5,150 nucleotides of DNA from contig CAJJKI010000032.1 in NCBI GenBank assembly GCA_905188025.1, positions 1 to 5,150 on the forward strand, read 5' to 3'. This document shows, piece by piece, positions 1 to 5,150 of this stretch (position 1 is the first letter of the stretch; each line of letters begins with the position of its first letter). This stretch comes from an uncultured Eubacteriales bacterium. GTDB taxonomy: Bacteria > Bacillota_I > Bacilli_A > RF39 > UBA660. The translations under genes and the position numbers were made by a program. Under the pieces are notes generated by a model, which was given only the letters and a program-made list of their open reading frames with translations, was not told where the DNA came from and did not search any database.

Positions 1-1
1 T

Positions 2-586
2 CATGATATATTAAAATAGATAATTAGAATAAAAGTATCAGATAGGGAACTATTATAGTTACTAGATGATATAATAGATTCATCAGATGGAGTGCCTATT
101 GGTAATTACTTATCTTAGTTCTTTGCTAATCTATATCTATCTTACTTTGATCATTGGGTTAAAGAAGATAAAAATATAAAGTACTATTATAGATATGCAA
201 ATGATATAGTAATACTTTATAAAGATAAAGAGTCTTTGTAGACATTACTTAGAGATATCAAGTAGTATCTAAAAGATAATTTAAAACTGTAGTTAAAGAA
301 TAACTATTAGGTATTCCCAGTAGAAAGTAGAAGTATAGATTTTGTGGGATATAAAATATATCATAATTTTACTTTAGTTAGAAAAGCATTAAAGAAAAGA
401 TACTGTAAGAAGAATGCTAAACTGAATAAAAGGAGTACTAACTACAAATATTATAGAAGAAAAATGGCTAGCTATATAGGATGGTTTAAACATGCTAACT
501 GTTATTCTTTACTTACTAAAACTATTAAACATAAAGAGCTATTAGATTACCTGGATATACGTAAAGGAAATAGAACATACGCATAA
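2..586 (+). CDS. Reverse transcriptase, DGR type (C-terminal part; TAG read as Gln)
   Basis: The 5' end lies outside the window; 194 residues are visible, and the gene ends in tandem TAA-TGA. Such enzymes copy a template-repeat RNA with errors at adenines, and the cDNA replaces a variable repeat in a target gene. With TAG as Gln the frame is open throughout. Visible motifs, numbered from the window edge: an HDIL-like segment that normally follows the first catalytic Asp motif (itself off-window); GVPIGNYLSQ at 30-39, the DGR version of motif 4; YRYANDIVIL around 63-72, the YxDD active site; IDFVGYKI at 112-119 (motif 7); then a basic C-terminal domain. All seven Gln are TAG (17, 56, 116, 239, 263, 290, 308). 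The active site has Asn for the first Asp of YxDD (codon AAT, 200-202), which may impair catalysis. Neither a template repeat nor an accessory protein is visible. A retron or intron RT is less likely because of the IGNxxSQ signature. Confidence 0.85.
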
Positions 587-626
587 TGAGTACGTTATAG
601 TTATATAATCGCAGAGACTTTAACAT

Positions 627-660
627 ATGCTAGCAGTAATAAATATTGACTAGCATTTTT
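627..660 (+). terminator. Intrinsic terminator after the reverse transcriptase
   Basis: A 7-bp stem, ATGCTAG at 627-633 pairing with CTAGCAT at 650-656, is followed by a run of T (656-660) and more T/A. The loop is 16 nt and AT-rich. It lies 41 nt after the RT stop and 50 nt before the holin, so it separates the RT transcript from the lysis genes. The stem is short and AT-rich, so it may be leaky. The rest of 587-709 shows no gene. Confidence 0.6.
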
Positions 661-709
661 ATTTCAGATAAAATTATTTTAAGTTGTGTTGAGTAGAAGT
701 TTATATATA

Positions 710-1228
710 ATGAATCTTGCAAGACGTATATTTGCTAATGGATATCAATCTATAGTAGGTTGGCTAACAGGTATAGCGACTATACTAGCACCAGCTGCAC
801 CATTAATAGGTGTGTCATTTCTATTCATAATATTAGACTTAATCTATGGATATAAAGTATGTAGACAAGTAACCAATAATAGTTACTTTGAATCTGGTAA
901 GTTTTGGTCTACTATTGAGAAACTAGGATTTGCAGCTATAATGATAGCTGGATTTACTTTATTAGATAAGTTTATATTTATGACATATGCTGATCTGGCG
1001 TTAGCTAAAGTTGCAGCAGGAGCAGTATGTTTTGCAGAAATAATATCATTATTAGAATCTAGGAAAGCATTAAAACCTAATTCATTAGTTACAAGACTCT
1101 TCACAAAGATTATAAAGTCGAAAGCAGAAAAATATTTAGATGTAGATATAACAGACATCTTAGAAGAACAAAATACTATTACAAATGATACCAATACTGA
1201 TAAGTCTAGCAAAAAGATTAACAAGTAA
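710..1228 (+). CDS. Phage holin
   Basis: A 172-residue inner-membrane protein that would form lesions to trigger lysis. It has four hydrophobic segments, roughly residues 15-30, 31-48 (containing the D-L-I-Y-G pattern typical of phage_holin_4-like proteins), 73-90 and 97-116. A charged tail rich in Lys, Asp, Thr and Asn fills the last 50 residues. This size and layout match holins of the large phage_holin_4 type. I chose ATG at 710; an in-frame GTG at 686 would add eight residues but has no better ribosome site. The next gene, another membrane protein, overlaps the end of this one, which supports a lysis cassette. All three Gln are CAA, so this gene reads the same under standard and TAG=Gln codes, unlike its neighbours. 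Family assignment is from the transmembrane pattern and recalled motifs. Confidence 0.8.
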   Translation: MNLARRIFANGYQSIVGWLTGIATILAPAAPLIGVSFLFIILDLIYGYKVCRQVTNNSYFESGKFWSTIEKLGFAAIMIAGFTLLDKFIFMTYADLALAKVAAGAVCFAEIISLLESRKALKPNSLVTRLFTKIIKSKAEKYLDVDITDILEEQNTITNDTNTDKSSKKINK

Positions 1229-1841
1229 CATTATCGGTTGGTTTAAAAGAAATTACAAAGCAATGGCAGTGATTATCATTATGATTCTCGCTGCCATTTG
1301 TTTTTATTAGAATAACTAGCTAGATAAGAAGAATAGAGAACTAGATAGAGTAACTAATAACTATCTTTACTATGAATAGCTAGCAACATAGTAGAAGAAT
1401 GATAACAGAGTTCTATAGCTTACTCTGGATGAATTTAAAGAAACCAAAGATAGCTTGATACAAGAAGTACAGGCTACAGTAAAGAAATTGAAAATCAAAG
1501 AGAAGGAGTTGAAATAGATACAGATATAGGAGTAGAAAGTAGTACACGATACTACAATAGTAGTTAGATCAACTGACTTTAAAGTGGAAATCAAACCAAA
1601 TAATTTGACATCAATCGTAATAAATAAAAGAGATACGCTCCTAACACATAGTATCGACATTCGCAATACACAATCACTATTTATTCATACTAAAAAAGAA
1701 TATAAGCGTAATTATCGTAATTGGTTTTAGCGACTCCTTCACTTTGATTTTAAAAAACGAACTATTTATAAGTACCAAATTGATAACAGTAACAAGTTAA
1801 TCAATGTAGAAAATACTAGAATAATAGATTTATCAAAATGA
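1185..1841 (+). CDS. Spanin-like membrane-anchored coiled-coil protein (TAG read as Gln)
   Basis: With ten TAG codons read as Gln this is one open frame of 218 residues ending in TGA (1839-1841). Starting at ATG 1185 it has a basic cytoplasmic stretch (with the pattern GWFKRNYKA), one transmembrane helix at about residues 27-41, then a long Gln/Lys/Glu-rich coiled coil to about residue 115. It ends in a domain with an aromatic/basic segment (NWFQRLLHFDFKK). That is the layout of an inner-membrane spanin (Rz-like), which spans the periplasm and helps disrupt the outer membrane. I associate the C-terminal pattern with DUF6549-type phage proteins, from memory. A start at 1185 overlaps the holin by 44 nt; ATG 1263, just before the helix, would give 192 residues and lose the basic anchor. 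TAG supplies 10 of 15 Gln (1308, 1317, 1377, 1389, 1392, 1416, 1515, 1527, 1533, 1728). No separate outer-membrane spanin was found. Confidence 0.75.
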
Positions 1842-2473
1842 ACTTTATAAGTCGAATAATTAAATCAATTAATGCAATGAGAGAAAGACTGAAAATAGAG
1901 CGTCATGAGGCTATGTATGGTCCACACTTCAATGAAGAATGTGCACTAAAAGCAGTCTCAAAGATGGAAAACGAAGATGGCTCTCGTGGAGAACATTGGA
2001 GTTTAGAAGAAACTACTTCAATCGCTAACCAGTACGGAATCAATCTGAAAGGTGAGAAATACAACAAGTATGATTGGTACGTTGCTCTCAATATGATACG
2101 TTCAGACTATTATCGTGCAGTTGTTACTATGACAAGTAGCGATCACATTAAGTACTTTGTAGAACTAGCAAAAGCTTGGTTGAATGATAAAGACATAGAA
2201 GAAGGAAAGATGTGGTATTACTATTGCTATATTATGTGTGATAAATTGCGCAAAGCAGCTAAGACGATGTTAATGCTTGAAGACGATGAAGATGAAGAGC
2301 ATGAGTATCGTTACGCTCGTGGTGGTAGAGGACGTGGAAGAGGTAGAGGAGGAAGAATGACTCGCTACGGTTATGACTATGACGAAGACGATGAATATTT
2401 AGATCGTGAACGTGAAGAGGAAAGAATGCATAGATATGAACCTATGTATGAAAGAAGAATATCAAGATATTAA
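1838..2473 (+). CDS. Conserved phage protein with DUF7841-like domain and RGG box
   Basis: 211 residues, function unknown. The start overlaps the previous stop as ATGA (1838-1841), so translation is probably coupled; there is no Shine-Dalgarno sequence. Residues 1-30 are basic and amphipathic. Residues about 44-133 form a compact domain with the pattern NEDGSRGEHWSLEET, then NQYG, then a Tyr/Trp-rich region (YDWYVALNMI, KAWLNDKD), which I recall from a recurrent family in gut phages and prophages (DUF7841-like). Residues 149-157 are acidic, 160-173 form a GRGRGRGG-type RGG box, and the remainder is disordered, alternating DEDDEY and RE/RY stretches. RGG boxes often bind RNA, and basic/acidic tails suit virion or nucleic-acid roles, but this is inference. 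There are no TAG codons; the single Gln is CAG. CGT is common among Arg codons, unlike the AGA-rich neighbours, suggesting high expression or a separate history. Confidence 0.75.
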   Translation: MNFISRIIKSINAMRERLKIERHEAMYGPHFNEECALKAVSKMENEDGSRGEHWSLEETTSIANQYGINLKGEKYNKYDWYVALNMIRSDYYRAVVTMTSSDHIKYFVELAKAWLNDKDIEEGKMWYYYCYIMCDKLRKAAKTMLMLEDDEDEEHEYRYARGGRGRGRGRGGRMTRYGYDYDEDDEYLDREREEERMHRYEPMYERRISRY

Positions 2474-2487
2474 TTTAATCAAAATTT

Positions 2488-3414
2488 ATGAGAACTATGT
2501 ACGAACCTGAAAAAATTTTAGTACAAAACGCTGGTATAGATCCAGGTGTAGCTGCACTTTTGCAGAATGCAAACAAAGGTAATATGGACCCTGCTGCTCT
2601 TATGGCTATGATGAACAACGGCGGTTTCGGTGGAAACGGCGGTTGGTGGTGAATTTGGATCATCCTAATCTTCTTCTGCTGGGGCGGTTTTGGAGGTAAC
2701 GGTTTTGGTAGAGGTAGCGATGATGCTAGTCGTCTTGCTTCTCAGTTGAATACCGATACTAATACAAGTCTGTTAATGCAGGCTATTCAAGGTAACAAAG
2801 ATGCTATCAGTTCTTTGTCTAATACTTTAAATTGTGATATTAATGCTGTACAGACAGCTTTGAATACTATTAATACTAGTGTAAGTCAGATTGCTTGTGA
2901 TACTAAATTGGCTAGCTGTGAAGTAATTAATGCTATTACTTCTGGTAATGCTAACTTAGCTTCTCAATTGGCTAACTGCTGCTGCCAGACTCAACGTTCA
3001 ATTGACTCTGTTAATTTGAACTTGACTCAAATGAGTGCTGATAATAAACTGTCTATCTGTCAGCAAACTAATACTTTGCAGAATGCAATCACTGGTGGTT
3101 TCAATAACTTGTTAACAGATAATACTAATAAATTTAATGTAATTGGTGCTAAGATAGATGCACAAACTCAAATGATTAACGATAAGTTCTGTCAACTTGA
3201 GATGCGTGAAATGCAGAATAAGATTGACACATTGCGTGCTGAGAAGTCAGCTCTTGAATTAGGTCTATCTCAATCTGCTCAAACTGCTAATATCGTAAAT
3301 CAGTTGCGTCCTTGTCCAGTACCTGCTTACTTAACTTGTAACCCATTCGGATGTAACGGTGGATTCACTGGTTACGGATACGGATATAACGACGGTTGCG
3401 GTTGTGGTTGCTAA
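2488..3414 (+). CDS. Gly/Cys-rich phage protein with an in-frame TGA
   Basis: One frame runs from ATG 2488 to TAA 3414, interrupted only by TGA at 2650-2652 (codon 55). Before the TGA are 54 residues including EPEKILVQNAG and a Gly/Asn-rich stretch ending GGWW. After it come a hydrophobic segment (IWIILIFFCW), a second Gly-rich stretch, then about 200 residues rich in Asn, Gln, Ser and Thr with coiled-coil character, the cluster NCCCQTQ, and a Gly/Tyr/Cys tail ending GCGCGC. The TGA sits in a Trp run at the edge of the hydrophobic segment, and homologous gut-phage proteins, as I recall them, run straight through such a segment. Both halves therefore belong to one protein of 308 residues. The first ATG after the TGA is codon 97 (2776), so reinitiation would lose the hydrophobic part. 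All 21 Gln are CAA or CAG. ATG 2497 is an alternative start. Function is unknown; a virion or membrane-associated role is a guess. Confidence 0.7.
2650..2652 (+). other. In-frame TGA (readthrough, Trp codon or nonsense mutation)
   Basis: This TGA follows two TGG codons and precedes ATT-TGG. One G-to-A change from TGG would create it. The surrounding frame keeps the same composition and codon use on both sides, so this is not a gene boundary. The other Trp codons I count in the window are all TGG (18), which argues against general TGA=Trp decoding. Confidence 0.8.
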
Positions 3415-3418
3415 TAAG

Positions 3419-3427
3419 AAAGGAGGT
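3419..3427 (+). promoter_or_regulatory. Strong Shine-Dalgarno sequence
   Basis: AAAGGAGGT lies 5 nt upstream of ATG 3432 and directly after the tandem TAA stops of the previous gene. It fixes the start of the next gene at 3432. No other start in the window has a comparable site. Confidence 0.75.
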
Positions 3428-3431
3428 AATT

Positions 3432-4133
3432 ATGTTTAATCCTTTCTTTAATCCTTATCGTGTAAGACGTATTGACCAATTGTAGCACCAGCTGCTTAAT
3501 AAAAAACTTAGGGCTACTGTAAAAGGTAGCCCTACTAAAACCAATTCAATTATGTTATTTAGTCAATTAAAAATAGGAGATCACGTGCACGTATTGGAAG
3601 TTCTAGGAACATTTAAAAAGACTACTGTTTATAGTCTTGGTTCTATTACCTAGGTTTCAAATCCTTATGATGAAGCTTTGCCGCAAGGTTAGTTTCCAAT
3701 ACCAGGATAGAACAGACGTAAATTAGTCGATGTATTTATTAGTTGTAATGGAGAATCTAAGAAACTATCAGTACCAGCTGAACGTTCAATAATCAACGAT
3801 ACTTCTATAGGACTTACTGTTGCTACCAACAAAGAAGAAATAGCTAATATGGTTAGATAGAACTACAACGAATTCAAAGCTAAAAAAGAAGCAGCAAGTA
3901 AGTACGATGAAGAAATGGAGAAGTGTAAAGATATTCTAGATCAACTAGAAGCACAGGTAGAAGATCCTATAGTAACAAATACTATTGACAATAGTAAAGA
4001 AATAAACGATTTAAAGAATGATGTTGCTGATATTAGGAAGATGATCGAAGATACTAAGAAGATGTTTATGGGAGGATTCCCAAAACCACCAATGCCACCT
4101 ATGCCTAATGTACCAGCTCCATAGATGAAATAA
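3432..4133 (+). CDS. Phage protein: beta-rich domain, coiled coil, Pro-rich tail (TAG read as Gln)
   Basis: 233 residues with six TAG codons as Gln (3483, 3651, 3690, 3708, 3858, 4122), ending in TAA just before a terminator. The strong Shine-Dalgarno site supports ATG 3432. Residues 1-40 are a leader (MFNPFFNPYRVRRIDQLQ). Residues about 41-140, beginning MLFSQLKIGDHVHVLEVLG, alternate hydrophobic and polar in a way that suggests small beta-barrel folds. Residues about 140-215 are Lys/Glu-rich coiled coil, including a KEINDLKNDVADIRKMIED heptad stretch. The tail is Pro/Met-rich (PKPPMPPMP). I do not recognise the family. Late-gene context and the coiled coil suggest a virion or assembly protein, weakly. 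Gln use is mixed, six TAG and six CAA/CAG. Under the standard code only 17 residues would be made. ATG 3552 could start the beta-rich domain alone but lacks a ribosome site. Confidence 0.75.
3509..3534. repeat. Perfect 9-bp hairpin inside the coding region
   Basis: TAGGGCTAC (3509-3517) pairs with GTAGCCCTA (3526-3534) around an 8-nt loop. On the + strand a run of six A precedes it and no T run follows. Read on the - strand it is a textbook intrinsic terminator, with the stem followed by a run of T. It lies about 77 nt inside the gene starting at 3432. Confidence 0.65.
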
Positions 4134-4142
4134 AAGATATTT

Positions 4143-4172
4143 AAGGTAGACTAAAAAGTCTACCTTTTTTAT
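4143..4172 (+). terminator. Intrinsic terminator ending the 3432-4133 gene
   Basis: A perfect 10-bp stem (AAGGTAGACT at 4143-4152 with AGTCTACCTT at 4157-4166) has an AAAA loop and is followed by more T. It begins 9 nt after the TAA stop. This is the strongest terminator in the window and ends the lysis/late block before the endonuclease. Confidence 0.85.
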
Positions 4173-4268
4173 TATATGTACTTATAGAAACAGCTATTAA
4201 AAAAAAGAATCAATGTATTCCTTTTAGGTGTAATAAATACAAATATTATTATTTTGCGTTTATAAATT

Positions 4269-4347
4269 GAGTGTATAGGATAAATAGGAGTAGCTACCTA
4301 TGAATGCTAGCTAACGGCTTCTTATACACTCTTTATTATAAGTTAGC
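4269..4347 (+). ncRNA. Candidate structured RNA or regulatory element upstream of the HNH gene
   Basis: A perfect 9-bp stem (GAGTGTATA 4269-4277 with TATACACTC 4323-4331) encloses 45 nt. Inside, ATAGG (4284-4288) can pair with CCTAT (4297-4301). GCTAAC (4310-4315), in the remaining loop, can pair with GTTAGC (4342-4347) outside the main stem, giving an H-type pseudoknot. The element ends about 15 nt before the endonuclease ATG. It could be a leader RNA, a homing-site structure, a leaky terminator (the stem is followed by TTTATTATA), or an intron remnant. No known RNA family was recognised, and 4173-4268 shows nothing else clear. Confidence 0.4.
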
Positions 4348-4362
4348 ATAAAGTTAGTAAAT

Positions 4363-4920
4363 ATGGAAGAGATTTGGAAAGATATACCCGGATATGAAAA
4401 ATATTATATGGCTAGTACTCTTGGTAGAATTAAGAGTAAGGACAGAGTTATAAAAACTGTTTTAAAAGGTAAAGAAATAAAATACATAAAACGAGGAAGA
4501 ATAATGACTCCGTGTTTAAATAGCGGTAAATATTTAGGTTTACCAATAAATACAGATAAATTAAAAAAGAGCGAAAACGTACACAGATTAATTGCTATAA
4601 CATTCTTACCTAATCCTAATAATCTACCTTGTGTAAATCACAAAGATGAGAATAAATTAAACAATTGTGTAGATAACTTAGAATGGTGTACTAAATCATA
4701 TAATCATTCATATGGAACTTGCATCGAACGTACATCTGAAAAACAAAGACTTACTCATTCAAATTGCATAACAATTGTAGGGTATAAAGAAAATGAGATA
4801 ATAGAATTTCATAGTATATCCTCAGCTAGTAGATATTTTAATGTAAGTCATGCAGCTATATCGAAAGCTATTCGCAGAGGTAATAAATGTAAAGGGTATA
4901 ATTGGAAATATAAAATATAA
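4363..4920 (+). CDS. HNH homing endonuclease (NUMOD4, HNH_3, NUMOD1-like)
   Basis: A complete 185-residue DNA nuclease of the free-standing phage type, which cuts alleles lacking the gene and spreads by repair copying. Residues 3-25 form a NUMOD4 domain (EIWKDIPGYEKYY, then LGRIKS). Residues about 72-117 form an HNH_3 domain: VHRLIAITFLPNP, VNHKDENKLNN with likely catalytic His93 and metal-binding neighbours, and DNLEWCT followed by NHSYG. Residues about 147-185 match a NUMOD1/IENR1-like helix-turn-helix for DNA recognition (SISSASRYF, SHAAISKAI, then GYNWKY). Length is normal for the family. The preceding gene is terminated and no group I intron core is obvious, so it is probably free-standing. 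It stops only 4 nt before the next ATG. It has no TAG codons and one CAA Gln, so it decodes equally well under either code, as expected for a mobile gene. Confidence 0.9.
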   Translation: MEEIWKDIPGYEKYYMASTLGRIKSKDRVIKTVLKGKEIKYIKRGRIMTPCLNSGKYLGLPINTDKLKKSENVHRLIAITFLPNPNNLPCVNHKDENKLNNCVDNLEWCTKSYNHSYGTCIERTSEKQRLTHSNCITIVGYKENEIIEFHSISSASRYFNVSHAAISKAIRRGNKCKGYNWKYKI

Positions 4921-4924
4921 CGAT

Positions 4925-5150
4925 ATGACATTAAATGAACTTTGTGACGATGTATTGTTAGAAGCACGTAATAACAACATAGGAGAATCTGAAAAACTTT
5001 CTAGATATTAGATAATGTTGTGGATTAAAACATATCGAGCTTACCTATTAAAACAGAAGTTAGATAAGGGAGAGCAATTAGACTAGATCTTCTATTAGAC
5101 TATACGCATGCATTTGGATAAAATAGAAGAAGACCCAGGTCATGTAGAAT
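4925..5150 (+). CDS. Conserved crAss-like phage structural protein, N-terminal part (TAG read as Gln)
   Basis: 75 residues are visible before the right edge, in one frame with three TAG codons as Gln (5009, 5084, 5096) and two CAG/CAA. The start reads MTLNELCDDVLLEARNNN, followed by SEKLSRYQIMLWIKTYRAYLL, a helical region, and a conserved-looking EDPGHVE. I recognise this N-terminal pattern from a structural protein conserved in crAss-like phages, probably a neck, ring or tail-tube-like component, though the exact role is uncertain. ATG 4925 follows the endonuclease stop by 4 nt with no Shine-Dalgarno site, so either coupling from the endonuclease or a displaced original leader is possible. 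It is the main clue, with the TAG recoding, that this is a crAss-like genome. Confidence 0.65.

Noticed and set aside
587..709. DGR template repeat in the gap after the RT
   Set aside because: No similar copy occurs in the window and the gap holds a terminator; nothing there resembles a template with a matching variable repeat.
883..2663. Minus-strand open frames at 883-1224, 1370-1666, 1903-2091 and 2475-2663
   Set aside because: Each lies opposite a better-supported plus-strand gene and has low-complexity composition without recognisable motifs.
2488..3414. General TGA=Trp code for the phage
   Set aside because: All 18 other Trp codons counted are TGG and no other gene has an in-frame TGA, so a local event is more likely.
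3501..3534. A AAA AAC slippery heptamer followed by a hairpin, as for -1 frameshifting
   Set aside because: The heptamer is out of register with the gene at 3432, and both shifted frames hit stops within a few codons; the spacer is also too short.
4269..4331. Possible tRNA (a suppressor tRNA was looked for because of TAG recoding)
   Set aside because: The outer stem resembles an acceptor stem, but at 63 nt there is no room for all arms, and no T-loop sequence is present on either strand.
4134..4924. Group I intron carrying the HNH gene
   Set aside because: The gene before it ends normally with a terminator and the gene after it begins with its own ATG; no split exon or clear intron core is visible.
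1..5150. CRISPR array, insertion sequence or attachment site
   Set aside because: No regularly spaced repeats, transposase or flanking duplications were seen.

Overview
The window looks like part of a double-stranded DNA phage genome from the gut, most likely crAss-like (Crassvirales) or a close relative infecting Bacteroidota. It is AT-rich, every gene is on the + strand, and several genes are interrupted by TAG codons but read through as convincing proteins if TAG means glutamine. The best proof is the reverse transcriptase at the left edge: its family-defining Ser-Gln motif is encoded TCT-TAG. No gene here ends in TAG; six end in TAA and one in TGA. I count about 26 TAG-encoded Gln, and they are very unevenly spread.

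Layout: (1) 2-586, C-terminal half of a reverse transcriptase of the diversity-generating retroelement (DGR) type, followed by an intrinsic terminator (627-660). (2) 710-1841, a lysis cassette: a holin and an overlapping membrane-anchored coiled-coil protein that looks like a spanin. (3) 1838-2473, a small acidic protein with an RGG box and a domain I associate with DUF7841, coupled by an ATGA overlap. (4) 2488-3414, a Gly/Asn/Cys-rich protein whose hydrophobic segment carries an in-frame TGA. (5) 3432-4133, a predicted beta-rich plus coiled-coil protein with a Pro-rich tail, preceded by the only strong Shine-Dalgarno sequence seen, and ended by a strong terminator. (6) 4134-4362, a non-coding gap with a 9-bp stem and possible pseudoknot. 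(7) 4363-4920, a free-standing HNH homing endonuclease. (8) From 4925 to the right edge, the start of a conserved crAss-like structural protein.

How they fit together: the holin and spanin-like gene would act in host lysis. Genes 3 to 5 are probably virion or late accessory proteins of unknown function. The RT implies a hypervariable target (usually a tail fibre or receptor-binding protein) and a template repeat just outside the window; neither is visible here. The endonuclease is a selfish insertion just upstream of a structural gene.

Most worth a second look: the in-frame TGA at 2650; the contrast between TAG-rich genes (RT 7 of 7 Gln, spanin-like 10 of 15) and TAG-free genes (21 of 21 Gln as CAA/CAG in the gene at 2488); the RT active site reading YAND instead of YxDD; and the structured element in front of the endonuclease. 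Family names come from memory of sequence patterns, without database searches.
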